This document shows, piece by piece, positions 22,620 through 36,300 of a stretch of DNA of 64,000 nucleotides. A program made the translations under genes and the position numbers. The notes under the pieces were generated by a model. That model did no database searches, was not told where the DNA came from, and saw only the letters and a list, made by a program, of their open reading frames with translations. Each line of letters opens with the position of its first letter. Within the stretch, counting starts at the first letter, position 1. This DNA is from Physcia stellaris (Eukaryota > Ascomycota > Lecanoromycetes > Caliciales > Physciaceae), in NCBI GenBank assembly GCA_018902385.1, contig JABSSW010000006.1:868001-932000 (forward strand), in the 5' to 3' direction.

Positions 22620-23769
22620 GGCGACAATGGGTGGAGGATCGGTAGGGTGCGGAGAGGATCGGGTCGAAACACGAGCAAGTTGAGTCGCGATGTCGATTGG
22701 GTTCGGCGATTGAGTTTGAGGGCGCTTTTGTTCGGAGTCGGTGTGCTTAGCTTCTTTAAGGCATGTTCGAGCTCGTCTATGTGGTATGATGGGTGCGCCG
22801 AGGAGACGGATGGGAGAGGACCGCGAGTTGAAGAGGGTAGAGTGGCGGTGTGCGGTCTGGGGGATGAAGAAAGAGAAGGTATTCGAGCGGCCAGAGGTTG
22901 ATGGACATGATGGCCGGCTGCCAATTTGGCAAGTGGTTGGCGTTCCTCAAACAATTAGTCGGTAGCGTGGGCTTATGTGGCTCGATTTGAGTCAAGTCTG
23001 GGAGACTAGAAGCCTAGTCCAGCGATGTTCAAATCGTCACAATGCGAACCAGGGGCTCAGGAAATTGCGAAAAAGCGGCGATGGTCAAGCTCCGCTGATC
23101 TGCATCTCTCCTTTCTCTTCGGTCCAGAGCATTAATATTTGATCAGTCACAGAGGCTGATGAATGGAACAATAATAATTAGAATTGGCATGGATGTGGTC
23201 GCTCAGCTTTGGCACAGGGAACGCTCGGGCGTTTTACGGAACCGCCATTTTTAGCTCCGACGTAATGATACAGTAGCGCGCATGCAACGGAAGATGGCAT
23301 TATGCCCGTTGTCTGGGGTTTGGTACGACGTCAAACTCAAATTACATTATCTTCTCACAATGCGATAATCCCTACTCGATCGATCACGGTTGCACAAGTC
23401 TCAGGCAAGGGAAATACGGCAACACAGGGCTCCAGCATGATTCGGTCCATCTAAATGCAAAGATCGCTCCTTGTTAATTGCACCATTAGCTGCCGCTTGG
23501 GACTGCTGCTGTCGGGATGGAGGTATATTATTTCCATTCCACTAGAGCATTGGAAATTGCCAGACGGATGCGATCGACGACCTTTCAGCTCGACTTCGAA
23601 ATTCATTTTCGAACAACAAGGCTCAGATATCTTCGGGTTCTCAAATATTGCAAGAGCAAGGCAAGTCTGTATTGCTCTTAAGAGCACTGAGAGAAAGCCC
23701 ATTGAAAGGACCATACCGTACATTGTAGCGAATGCCAAGGACTCTGGGCAGAGGAAGATAGCACGATCT
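22620..23769. other. Intergenic, promoter of the disordered-protein gene
   Basis: About 1.15 kb between HOP1 and the 782-residue gene. Open frames here (22385-22954 minus, 22647-22965 plus, 23451-23805 both strands) overlap one another, differ in frame from the neighbours and show no conserved motif. It should contain the promoter of the downstream minus-strand gene and the 3' UTR of HOP1. I see no repeats. Confidence 0.45.
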
Positions 23770-26322
23770 TTACCTCTTTACCCGCTTGGTTGGACGCTCA
23801 CTTGAAATGGGTGAAGCGGTTGGGACAGCATTCTCTTGCACGAATTCGTACTGCAGCTGCCGTCAGTCTTCATCCGTCGACAAATGAGTTGTTTTAGGTA
23901 TTTCCTCGACCTACATATAGACCGAGGTACTTGAGGGGATCTCCGTAGTCTCTAATTCTGGACTTCCTGCATTCTTCTCCATCTACTCGGATGAGTTCGG
24001 ACTTGTCGCCTCGCGTCAAATAGCCTTCCCTTTCAAGTCTCTTAAAGACTCGTGTCAAGGTGACATCGCGATACCCTTCGTGTACCGGCTAGAGTCAGCC
24101 CTGATTCGCGTTCTTGAGAATTTTCATTGTCTAACCTAGTTTCTTCTTCAATTCTGCAGGCTTGCTGTAATCGTCGTATAATGCAAAGAGCACTCGGCGA
24201 GCTTCCGCAAGCTTCTGTAGTACGCTATAACGCAAGTCCTGCCCGTCCAGCAAGCACTTGTAACACACATGTTGTCGACATAAGTCATATTTGCCAGCAA
24301 TGTACCCGTAACAGTGACGGTGTTGCTACTGATTGTGAGCTTCTGTCATACCTGGGTCGATACCCCTCTTACCAGGGTTCCACAGCTCGTACATCGAACC
24401 TGACCAGAACGAATCAGCAGTGGCTTTCAATGCAATGGCCGCTGGCGGCATACGAATACATCTCCTCCCACTTCGGATGAACATTGACACTGAACGGTTC
24501 CGGAAATTTGCTTCATTTGATGTGAGGCTGAGTTGTTGCCATTTGCTCCATGGACCATTTGGATTTGAAGTGCAATGTCCGGTTTCAAGGTCCACGTAAG
24601 TCGCGGCGTCGCCTCTCGAAGAGTAGCTGGTAGCTCTTGAGTGCTAACGCATCTACCTATAACAGAGTTCGTAGCAGATACTGTGCGCTGTGGTTGTTAA
24701 TAAGCCCCTGGACGCTTGGAACAATAGCATACGCTGGGTTTCAAAACCTTGCTTTCTGGCACTACTGTCTCAGGCGATGCCTCTTCCTCATTGATCCATG
24801 GATGGGGAAAGCTGAGCATTCCGGTCTTGTCCGGTACCCAGCAAGCATCAGGACGATTGAACATTCCGGTCTTGTCCGGTACCCAGCAAGCATCAGGACG
24901 ATTGAACATCTCCGTACTCTCATGTGTATCTCCAGAGACCTTTTTCCGCGAATCTGATGGTGGTAAAGTTTGAGCACTTGCTAGATGTACCGAAGCTGGT
25001 CTTCTCCCCTGCGACTGTGTATATACACTATTAAAGGCGTGCTTTTGAACTCCTGGTGGAATTCCATTGTGGATCTCTGTATCAGTATTCTTGCTTGGAG
25101 GTCCATTGCCTCCCAAAGTTGATATGGTATAAAGCGAGATACTGTGATAATAAGTAAAACGAATCGGCCGGAACAGTGACACCCAGTACTTGCCGATGCT
25201 TTCCAGCTGATACTGCCCACACCAGGGCTTCACTCCCTTGACTGCTTCCATCATGGAAGAGACGCGTGACGTGGTTCTTACTGACACCGAAGCCTGGAGG
25301 GAGAGCACCAACTGGACTTGGTTGGCAATACTGGAGTTGGCAATGCAGGTAACAATTGACTTCCGACATTGTAAGCCTTGAATCTGCCACTTCAGATGAG
25401 CGGCATACCAGGAAGTTCGGCCAGAACTCCAATCTGTTGTCTCAACTCCTCGATCATTAATTCAACGCCGCTAGAGAGGTTCGTCTTGCTCGTCAGTCGG
25501 CGATCTCTTCCATATATTTGAAGATGCAACAGCCCCGAATCTGTACTAATCGGGTCATCATCGCTCGCAAAAGCAAATGTATATGACTGAAAGGTTGAGC
25601 ATCCGAGTCAGTATTTGCCGTGATCGAAGAAGACATATAGACAATCAATAATGCACCAACATGACGCAGCAAATCCCCCCCAAATTGCCCCAGAACAGAC
25701 TTAGTGACTCATGATGTAGGCCAAGGGAGACGCGTGCGGCTTATGGTTCACGTACTTCAAGCACATTTGGCGGGCCTGTCCTCTCTGCTGTAACGTAAAG
25801 TCTGAAAGCAGCAAGTTTACACTGTGTCAAAAGCTCCATGGCCAAATCCTGCAGACACGTCATAAGCATCGCCAGATTGCGCATTCTGTGAGCGCAGGAA
25901 ATATTATGCACTGACCAACCATTTCAATACCCGATCGCAGCGTTTGCTCCTACCTTGAGCGAGAAGCTTGAATGAGAATGCACTTGCTACGACCGATCCC
26001 CCTGGTTGTACTTGAATAGTTTGTTTGTTGAAGACTGTAGCGCTAGCTTGGGAGCATTGTGCTTTGGTTCTTGGGGACGAAGAGTGCTGCTCTTCGAAGC
26101 AAGAGGCGGGTAAAAGACGTCTAAGATGGATTAGAACACTCACCGCGAGATGTGCAGAGATTTTACCTTAGCCATACAATGCTGCTAACCTTGGATACGC
26201 CATTAGCACGTTAGAAAATGAGTTTGTGAAAGACCTACAGAGGCAAGAAGAATTGCTCTAATCGTTTGCAAATTCTGCACGTCTTCATTGGATCTAGTGA
26301 AAGATGGCTCGTGGCTACTCAT
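23770..26322 (-). CDS. HOP1: Meiotic chromosome-axis HORMA protein Hop1
   Basis: Hop1 builds the meiotic axis, promotes interhomologue bias and is a Mec1/Tel1 target. I assembled 12 exons by eye: 26322-26239, 26189-26167, 26120-25916, 25848-25756, 25586-25409, 25359-25282, 25241-24733, 24687-24460, 24399-24373, 24325-24136, 24075-23915 and 23856-23770, all in frame, 620 residues. HORMA domain: VSSIVWLRRLLPASCFEE, FKLLAQGRSKRCDRVLKWL, GPPNVLE/SYTFAF, ALPPGFGV (residues ~10-260). A Cys4-His-Cys3 PHD finger follows (~457-504: CQC, CTSC, QHRHCYGY, CYKC), then a winged helix (LQKLAEARRVLFALYDDYSK; TRVFKRLEREGYL). The tail is basic (RPTKRVKR). If the last intron is not spliced the protein stops at 23894. 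The linker carries a duplicated 15-residue unit. Confidence 0.85.
24817..24906. repeat. 45-bp perfect tandem duplication inside HOP1
   Basis: Two identical 45-bp copies abut (24817-24861 and 24862-24906). The length is a multiple of three, so the reading frame of HOP1 exon 7 is kept and the protein gains two copies of a 15-residue unit, MFNRPDACWVPDKTG, in the linker between the HORMA domain and the PHD finger. The absence of any difference between copies suggests a recent duplication. Confidence 0.95.
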
Positions 26323-27129
26323 ACTTGAATGAGGTAGCGAATGAGTGTAGTTTGAGAAACGAAAGAAGAAGAAAATCAGGAAGGTGAGAAACTCTGTTTC
26401 ACCGGCTTCGGTACTTTCACGTCATGACCTAGATCAAGAAGATACTGTTCCTTTGCCTACGAAATTATTGTCTCCACCCTATACGAAGCGGTTGATCCTG
26501 ATGGAAATAGAGCAAATTCGACTGGGTTACGCCGAGAGCGTATGCGAGTTATAACGTCGTAGGAGAAGATGAAAGATAGATGCGGAAATGCTGTGGATAT
26601 GGCTGGACCCATCCCAGGAACATAGAAATACAATTTCCCGACTTTGGTTGAATCCAGGCAAAGCAAAACCTATCACCAGTCGAATCTGACTTCATCCGAA
26701 GCTGGGGATGCCCTCCTTCCCCCGAACATCCATACATATCTCGTTACTACACAGCAACCAAGAAATCATTTGTTGGAGGATAGGGCAATCTGCTGAGGGG
26801 AAGCTCTTCACAGGATCGCAATCGATGAGAACCTCGATCAGCATGCCAAAAGCCGGCCTTCTCTGCGAGCGGTCCTGGGTTAGCTTGACCTGAATGCAAT
26901 AATAGTACAATTATACTAATTCCCTTGAAGGACTCAAGCTGAACACCCGGTGTGAAGAAGACTTCCCTTCCCGTCCGTGCCACTCGGGGTAGTGCCTAGT
27001 GCCACGCGAGCCAGCGTTAGGGCCGCATTGAGCCGAGCCTCCACGCCCTGAACAACATCACCTCAACACCAAGGAGAACTGTGTGAAGAGAGTCAGTGTC
27101 AACACGCGGAGCACGCGTAGTCGCCACAA
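26323..27129. other. Divergent intergenic region between HOP1 and CDC4
   Basis: About 800 bp that should contain the promoters of both HOP1 (minus) and CDC4 (plus). Short minus-strand frames between 26457 and 26983 overlap one another, with no conserved motif or splice signals joining them. No meiosis-specific promoter element could be assigned with confidence. Confidence 0.5.
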
Positions 27130-30100
27130 ATGGCCGCGCCTGCGCCCGACGATACCTTGGTCCAGTTTTCTTTCGGTCCAACCACGCAGACCACAGTCGT
27201 CACCACCACCACTACAACCACGAGCACCACTTGCTTCCCACCGTTAAAGATCAAAGCTCCCAAACATCGGCTCGATTCCGATCCGAAGGAATACCCTTTG
27301 GCCTCCCACCCTACACCTCATCATCTGCGGAATAGTTCTTTCACTCTGGGAGATCAACCTATTGTTTTTATAGAAGCGGAGAACGCCCGCGATGCTTACC
27401 ATAAGGTGCGAACTCCGCTTTCTTATGTGATTAAACGGGGTGACTGATGCGTGATGTAAAGGTGAAGCAGCAAGAGAAAAGTCTTCGAGCATCTCATGGC
27501 ACTTTACATACAGTTACTGAATTTAACTCTGACGTCGAGTCTGGGAAGGCACCTATTCCGAGACCACCTAAGCCACACAAACCTCCTCTCGATATGACTC
27601 CTACAGTGGAACCTGCCCATCAACTGCAGTCTGCGTCACCTGTGTCCATATCAGCAGCCGCCAAATTAGCTAAACAACAGACGCCGCGGAGAAAAAGACA
27701 GATTACATCGCAGGCACACAGTAACAGTACGGCAGATCCAGCGGCATCAAGTCAAGACTCCCTACAGTCACGAGTCAATATATGTAAACAGATCAACCTA
27801 GAAGACGATGAAGCTGTCGAGTTGAACGCGTCCCAACGCCAAGTACCGCGCGCCGGCAGACCTAGACCACATCTTCTCGATACTACCACTGCACAGGACA
27901 TCAGTCTACCGAGTCCTAGCCTCTCGCCTGTCACCGCTGCTGCAAATTTGCAAAACCGTAGGGGTTATTTCGAGGGTCCTACTCCTGAGAGCGCACGTAC
28001 GAACCAGGATTTTGACGTCAACCTGAATCCAAGCCAAGAGAGCCTTGACACCCCGCTTTCAGAGGGGTTTCGACCAGAAAGAGCGAAAGCAAAAGCACCA
28101 GGGCCTTTAAACGGGAACTTATCCAGTGCAGATACTCTTGAGACGCAATTTCCGGCTCCTTCGTTAATGAGTATACCTGCAATAGTGGAGTCGTTCGAGG
28201 CTATGCCCACCGAGATGAAAGACTATATTATGTTTCAACTTCTCCGCCGTTGTCCTAAGCCGGTGCTGCGAAGAGTTGCCGATATCGTCAACCCAGCTCT
28301 GAAATGCGATTTCTTCAATCTGTTGCCGCTTGAGTTGTCTCTCAATATCGCCGGTCATCTTGACGTAAAAGCGTCATGCTTTGCAGCTCAAGTGTCCAAG
28401 AAATGGAGACGAATCGTGGACTCGAACGAGAAGGCGTGGAAGAATCGGTTCGATGCCGACGGCTACCAGTTACCCGAAGGAGAACTTCAAAGAGCAATCC
28501 GAGAAGGGTGGGGTTGGCAATATGCTTCGGGTCCCAACGATTGGGAAAAGGACCTTTCGATAAGTGGTAACATCCCGTCTGATACGGAGCTCTCGGCCTC
28601 GTCCTCACACGCAGCCTTGCGCGTACGTGGAGCGAGCATCGAGATTAATGAGCCTGCTACCTTTCCAAGCAGGCGGGGAAAGCGAAAAGCCGGGAGCAAA
28701 GCGAGTGTCAGAAGTCGGAAGCAACAAAAGCGAAGTCACGGGACTACAGCACAGCTGGATGCGGATCTATGGATGGAAGATATGTCCACTTCGGATGGGG
28801 CCTACACTGCAGCTAGCGCGGCAGCGGTTGCCGTGCCCCACGCGCAAGTGGGCCTACCCAGTCTCAAAAACCTGCATCTGTTCAAGTCCCTCTATCAGAG
28901 GCATCACCTCATCCGCAGAAGCTGGATGAACGACGAGGCACAGCCGAGCCATCTGGCTTTTAGGGCACACCAGCGTCATGTTGTCACTTGCCTACAGTTT
29001 GACGCCGACAAGATCCTGACGGGCAGTGACGACACAAATATCAATGTATACGACACCCAGACCGGAGTGCTCCGAGCCAAACTGGAGGGGCATGAAGGCG
29101 GTGTGTGGGCCCTCCAGTACGAGGGCAACGTCCTTGTTTCTGGCTCCACCGATCGATCCGTCCGCGTTTGGGATATAGAGAAGGGCATCTGCACTCAAGT
29201 CTTTCAAGGCCACACTTCTACTGTCAGGTGCTTACAGATCTTGATGCCGACGCCCATTGGCCTCGGGCTAGACGGCAAGCAGATTATGATGCCAAAGCAG
29301 CCACTCGTGATCACCGGCTCACGGGACTCCAATTTACGTGTTTGGAAATTACCGAAATCCACCGATGAGCATTATGTCCAAGCAGGTCCAGCAGCGGACG
29401 ACAATGATTGTCCTTTTTTTGTGCGAGTACTTACCGGACATCACCACTCCGTTCGGGCAATAGCTGCGTACGCAGACACGCTGGTCAGCGGCAGCTACGA
29501 CTGCAGTGTCCGCGTATGGAAGATCTCGACTGGTGAGACACTCCACAGGCTCCAAGGGCATACCCAAAAGGTTTACAGTGTCGTACTCGATCACAAGCGT
29601 AACCGTTGCATCAGTGGCTCTATGGACAACTCGGTCAAGGTCTGGTCTCTCGACACCGGTACAGCATTGTTCAATTTGGAAGGCCATTCATCCCTCGTAG
29701 GTCTTCTCGATCTTCAAGGTGACCGCTTGGTATCGGCCGCAGCAGACTCCACGTTGAGGATTTGGGACCCTGAGAGTGGTCAGTGCAAGAGCACTCTAAC
29801 GGCCCACACGGGAGCCATCACCTGCTTTCAGCATGACGGGCAGAAAGTGATCTCTGGTTCTGACCGTACTCTCAAAATGTGGAACGTCATGACTGGAGAT
29901 TTTGTCAAGGACTTATTGACAGACTTGAGCGGAGTCTGGCAGGTGAAATTCAACGAGCGGAGGTGTGTGGCCGCTGTTCAGCGCAACAACCTGACATATA
30001 TCGAGGTATACTTCCCACATCGCAGAACTGAAGGAAATCAAACTGACATGTTCACCAAAGGTGCTAGATTTTGGGGCCTTCAAAGACGGTGTTCCCGAGC

Positions 30101-30192
30101 ATAGGCGAGGCAGACGCATCGTTGTCAATGCAGAAGGGCAAGAGGTACCAGACCCTCACGACGCGGCCATAGATCTAGAGGTCGACGACTAG
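27130..30192 (+). CDS. CDC4: SCF ubiquitin-ligase F-box/WD40 subunit Cdc4
   Basis: Cdc4 is the substrate receptor of an SCF E3 ligase that recognises phosphodegrons, classically of CDK inhibitors. Three exons fit: 27130-27405, 27462-30005 and 30061-30192, about 983 residues. Residues ~30-370 are low-complexity, beginning with a Thr run. The dimerisation/F-box region reads EMKDYIMFQLLRRCPKP, then FFNLLPLELSLNIAGHL (F-box, ~376-420), then a conserved GELQRAIREGWGW. Eight WD40 blades follow (~590-950), e.g. LEGHEGGVWALQYEGN, GSTDRSVRVWD, GSMDNSVKVWS. The blade with VLDHKRNRCISGSMD followed by GHSSLVGLLDLQGDRLVSAA is characteristic of Cdc4 rather than Met30/SconB. The last intron restores the tail VLDFGAFKDGVPEHRRG. 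Pop1/Cdc4-type assignment is firm; the exact start less so. Confidence 0.9.
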
Positions 30193-30844
30193 CTGTCTCA
30201 ATTGCATCACCATTAAAAAGGGGAGGATAATCCGCATAGACGTGATATGAGCATCCAGCAAATGGCGTTCTTGGAAGGCATCGGGAGGAGCATTTCGCTT
30301 TGATGGTCTTACTGTGGCATTATGGCTTAGCAGTATACCCCATTTACGCTCTACGAGAACGAGGCATTGACTTTAGCACATTTCCCTGCATCCAGTAGAA
30401 GGCATAGCGATTGGGGGGAGCTCTGAATTCATATGTTCAGCATTATCGTTGGCGCATCGACATCGCTAGATTAGAGGATAGCTACTTGGCTACAAATCCG
30501 AGAATCATACGTTTGAAAAATCCACAGACAGTATAGTCCTTCCAAGGGATATCACTTGCTTGTCGTACGTATACATCAAGAGCTGTTGAACTATCGTTGC
30601 GCTCGTGATGGACATTATGAGATGCAGAACGCTTTTCACGAATAAATCTGCTGCCATTTCGTAATCGAAACAAACGTATAAATGGTATCTCTACTTCTTT
30701 CTATCGCTAAATTCTAGTAAGGAAACGCAGCTGTCCTACAACGCCTCGCTAATGCCCATCTATGCTTGTCCATCATGGGTATCCTAATGTACGTTTGATG
30801 CTACGGATTGACTCATCTATAATTCTGGTCATGCCTTCGTTAAC
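30193..30844. other. Convergent 3' region, no gene seen
   Basis: This lies between the stops of CDC4 (plus) and the MDP-1-type phosphatase (minus). A 63-codon minus frame at 30482-30673 has no conserved features. It is probably 3' UTR and spacer. Confidence 0.5.
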
Positions 30845-32094
<1,250 letters not shown>

Positions 32095-32880
32095 ATGTCT
32101 CGAGCGGCCAAACCTACGGGGCCACTTGCAGCTCTTCACCCAACAGCCGCTTTTTCCAAAAACGCCCTCGTGACAGGCGTTTACCCGATTACCGTTGGTG
32201 CCAACTCGATCATCCAGCTTCGTGCAAAGTTGAGTTCGGCTCATGGTCCAATTACCATCGGCGAGGGATGTACCATTGCGGAAAGGGTGGTTCTAGGCCT
32301 TCGGAGTAAGGCAGGTGCAGATAGCAAAGGTATCGTTCTAGAAAATGGAGTCGTGATCCAAAGCGGAGCCAGAGTTGAAGGAAGCCTTGGGGAGGGGACT
32401 TTGGTGGAGCCGGGGGCGGTAGTGGAGAATGGTAGTGTGGTAGGCAAAGTAAGTCAAGGCTTTTCGTTCCCTACCAAATTCTACACTCGGAGATGCCAAA
32501 TGCATAAGAATTCCTGAGATGTTAGTATTCCTATATCTCCCTGCTTTTGCCACCGCATCAATCAGTAGTCTGATCTCAAGGAAGTGAGAAGACGAATGAG
32601 GCACAACCAATCTACAGTCTTGTAGGGGACCAAGTGCCTGGCATTTTACTTTTACTTTTCTCGTCCTCGAAACTGATGCCCAGCCAGGAAGACTAACTTT
32701 GACTCTCTGCTGAGTTAGTTTTGTAAGATATCTTCGTTGTGTTCTGTGGCCGAGAATGAGGTACTTCCAGATTACACTATTGTCTATGGAAATAATCAAA
32801 GACGAGAGGAAAAGAAAGGACTCAAGTCTCTCAGGGCTAAGGCGGTAGAACGACATATTGAAGTGATCAAGAAGATGTGA
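32095..32880 (+). CDS. DCTN6: Dynactin subunit 6 (p27), left-handed beta-helix
   Basis: The p25/p27 pair sits at the pointed end of the dynactin filament and helps dynein-dynactin bind endosomal cargo. Two exons, 32095-32448 and 32719-32880, give 171 residues with a 270-nt intron. The body is a run of hexapeptide repeats of the left-handed beta-helix fold: ALVTGVYPITVGANSIIQLRA (split here as ALVTGVYPITV and GANSIIQLRA), GPITIGEGCTI, GIVLENGVVIQSGARV, TLVEPGAVVENGSVVGK. The second exon gives FCKISSLCSVAENEVLPDYT then IVYG and a basic helix ending HIEVIKKM, matching p27 rather than p25. Without splicing the frame would end early at 32517. A minus-strand frame across it is a shadow. Confidence 0.87.
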
Positions 32881-33390
32881 ACGAGTACTTAGGTCGTGAA
32901 CGGAAGGTGTTTGCATCTATCGAGCTCGTTATGCCTTCAATGTTGGCATATTGTTGTTGCTTGCGATCCGAGATTCCTTTTAGAATCTCGGGAATGAACA
33001 GCCATGGAAAGCATCTTCGGTGGAGCTCAAGCACTAAGGAGGTCTGTCTGGAAAACCAGAGTTTCTAGAAGAATGCCTTCCGAGCAGGAATAGGCCTCAG
33101 GCTAGAGAAGGGAAGCTGGGATCCGGTTAAGAAAAATGGATAACAGAATTTTCATCATAGCGTCACGATGCTAGTACAATCAAACCCCTACATGGTCTAT
33201 TACGTGATCAAACAATCATCATTGTTACCAACTTAAGTGATGTTCTCTGGGTAAAGAACATCACAAAGATTAAAACCCCACCTTGCTTAACGGATATACA
33301 GCCCGAACAGTCGGCACATATATTGAAGAAGACCGCCGTAGTTATCATACGCAATGCAACGATAAGGAACCACCTTGATGTAATCATCTT
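32881..33390. other. Convergent 3' region, no gene seen
   Basis: This lies between the stops of DCTN6 (plus) and MLP1 (minus). A 63-codon plus frame at 32877-33068 overlaps the DCTN6 stop and shows nothing recognisable. Confidence 0.5.
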
Positions 33391-36300
33391 CTAGGCCCCA
33401 CCAGCTCCACCACGTATTCTCTTCCCGTTCCCGCTGTCGCCCTGGTGGCCCTCCAAACTCTCTTCCCTGGGCCTTTTATTGCCAGGCACGAATTGCTTTG
33501 CAGCAGCGTTCAAGCTAGCGCTAACCGGACTATTTCGGCCCTGCGGGCTCCCCCTTCCCTGCGCTTGACCCTGGATTCGGCTGGTATCAATGGACTGTGG
33601 TCCACCTCGGCCTTGGCCTCTGCCACGTTGGTTTCCTCCTCCGCGATTGGCGCCTCCTCGAGCTATGGGCAGGTTCGATTGCTGCAACCCTCTCAACGCA
33701 GCTGGCCCTGTGCCCTGAGAGAATGGGTTGCTTGCGCTCTGTGCTGGCCGTTGAGGAGCGCCCACTTTTGAATGATGTTGCTGGGGGCTATTCGAGGTTC
33801 CCTGGACCTCCTTGGGGCTTGAAGCATTCGGTGACTTTTGACGCAATTGTGCCTTATTCATTTGAGTCGAGGCTGAACCTGCTTGCTGTGTGGCGGGACC
33901 TTGCGGAATATCACCAGGAGCTATCTGAGGCTGGGCTTCGCCATTTGGTCCCCGTGATGACTGTCCAAATGGACTTGAGAAGGCTCCGTTCTGTCCTTGA
34001 GTCTGGCTACTCTGAGCAGGTGCACTTGGCTGTACAGAGGGGTTGGCCTTCCCGGGGAAGCTTGGTTTACCAAACGAGGTCGGTTTCCCAAAGCTTGACG
34101 TAGCTGCTGGGAGCTGTCCAGGAAGCTGAGTATCTTTTGGTGTTGTATTTGGTTGAGCAAAGACCATCGATTGTCCAAAGACATTGGATGGAGCTGTTGG
34201 CTGCAAGGCAGCAACACCCTTAGCAGGCTGGGATTGGACAGGAGGGGCTTTTAGATCTTTCACGGTATCCCAAATCTCCGCCACGGGCTTTGATGGAGTG
34301 TCTTTTGCGGCCTGTTGCACCGCATCGACTTTTGCTTGTGCGGTCTTCAATTTGTTATCCGCCATGTTGACCTTGAGGTAATTTTTCTTTGTCTCCATAG
34401 AGACAGCCTGCTCCTTGGACTTGTTAGCTTTCATTTGTGCTTCGTCGAGTTTTTCTGCCAGGTCTTTCTCGTGCTCTTCTTTAAGTTGAGCGCTCATCAC
34501 CTGCTTTGCTGCCTCCACTTGTTTGGTGACATTCGTTCGTAAAACCCCCTTAACGTAATTACTTGATTGAATCAAGACTTTGGCCTCTTCGTCAGAGATC
34601 TCTGTAATAGGCCTCGGCAATTGTGGTACTGCTTTAACATCTGATGCGCCATCATGGGTTCCCGGGTGTTCCGAGATCCAAGTGTCCCTAAACTGGGAGA
34701 ATCTCGATTCTTCGTGTCGCTTCAACTCATCAATTTCGTCGCGATGGCGGACCTTTACACTCTCCATTTCCTGCTCATGGTTTGACTTGAGCTTCTCAAC
34801 CGCCTGCTCATGTTCTGCGGCGATGGCTTGCCGGTATTTTTCCTTGCCCTCGTTGAGCTTACTTTGCAATTGGGCTTTCATGCCGTTGGTCCTGGTGGTG
34901 AAGGTCTCCTCTAAATGTGCGACTCGCTCCTTATGGCGCGATTCAAGTTCCGCACGGATCTCTTCAACCTGCTCCGTCAGCTGTTCCGAGAGAGGTTTCT
35001 CGTTGTCCTCTGTGGAGAGGTTGCCGAGAGATGCGTTGACCGAGGCAGATGCCCGCAGATTATCCGCCTCTTGCTGAGCTTGTGCAAGGTCTTCTCGCAG
35101 TTTCTCTACATGCTCTTCGGAGACGACTCCGGACGCTGATGTCGATTGTTGATTTTGTGATACCTGAAGCCTGGCTAGTTCTGCCTTGGTCGAATCGAGA
35201 GTTTGCTGCATGTCATTCTGTGATACGAGTTTAGCATATGATCTATTTCTCGGTATTCCATCCTTACAATGTGTGACTCAAGTTCACCAATTCTGGTCTT
35301 GTATGCAGCAACCTCCTCCTGGATAGCAGCGGACCGGGAAGCTTCCTCCTTCGCTTGAGCTTCGGCAGCCGCCAATTGCTGCTGCAGAGTCTCTAAACTC
35401 GCGCCTGTATCCTTCCCAGATTCGTTCTCATCAACTTGCCCTTCTTCGCCTTCTGACTGAGCTCGACCATTGCTTGACATTGCTTGTGCAGCAGAGGCTT
35501 TCTGCTCTGCATCTTCCTTCTCGTTGTTCGCGGTTTTGAGCTCCTCTTGCATAGTGGTCAGTCGCTGCTCGAGGTCGGTCTTCTCTCTCAAAGCACCCTG
35601 TAAGGCTTGATCTTTTTCTGCTATGTTCCCCGACATTTGCTTGACTTTTGTTTTGAATTGCTCTGTAAGCTTCTGTCGTAGCTCAGCCACACGTTGATTA
35701 CCTTGCTCCTGAGCCTGTGTCACCTCTCCAGAGATGCCGTCGAATTTCTCTTGCAGGGCAGTTTTCTCGGCACCAATAGTGTCACGCTCCGACTCCAGTT
35801 GATGTAGCTTCGTTTTTAAAGCCTCCATCTCCGCTGGATCGATTCGGTCATATTTCTGGAGAATGTCTTGAGTCCGTTGCTGCCATCTCTCACGGTCCTC
35901 CCTAAGGAGCTGGGCTTCTCCAGCTTGGGTGTCAATTTCATTCTTCAGATCTCGCACTTCAGCCTGAAGAGGTTCAACTTGGGCCAAGAGCTCTTTCATC
36001 TGCTGCGACTTAAGTGCCAAAGCAGACTGTGTCTGTCTGGTCTCATTACGTAGAGTAACGTTACTTTCACGGAACGTGCTGAGTTCATTAATTGTCTCCA
36101 TCAGTTTATTATGGTTGAGAGACGCGCGCTCACTGTCCTCTTCTAATCGGCGCTGCTGGTTCAGGCGGATTCTAGTTTCGTCCAATTGTGTCTGCGTGTA
36201 GTCGAGCTGTTGCTTTAATCGCTTAGCTTCTTGTGATGAAAGCTCGAGTTGGAAGTCGACTATCTCTTTCTCGCGGCGGATATACCTGATCACTTCTTGC

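Noticed and set aside
22385-22954. 189-codon minus-strand frame
   Set aside because: It overlaps the start of the 782-residue gene in another frame, is low-complexity and has no conserved motif.
24697-25311. A 204-residue separate minus-strand protein
   Set aside because: It is the large exon 7 of HOP1 with its intronic ends read through.
27130-30192. Met30/SconB as identity of the F-box/WD40 protein
   Set aside because: Linker, F-box context and the blade with GHSSLVGLLDLQGDRLVSAA fit Cdc4 better than Met30.
32338-32916. 192-codon minus-strand frame
   Set aside because: It is antisense to DCTN6 and its intron; the plus strand gives a complete p27 protein by a clean splice.
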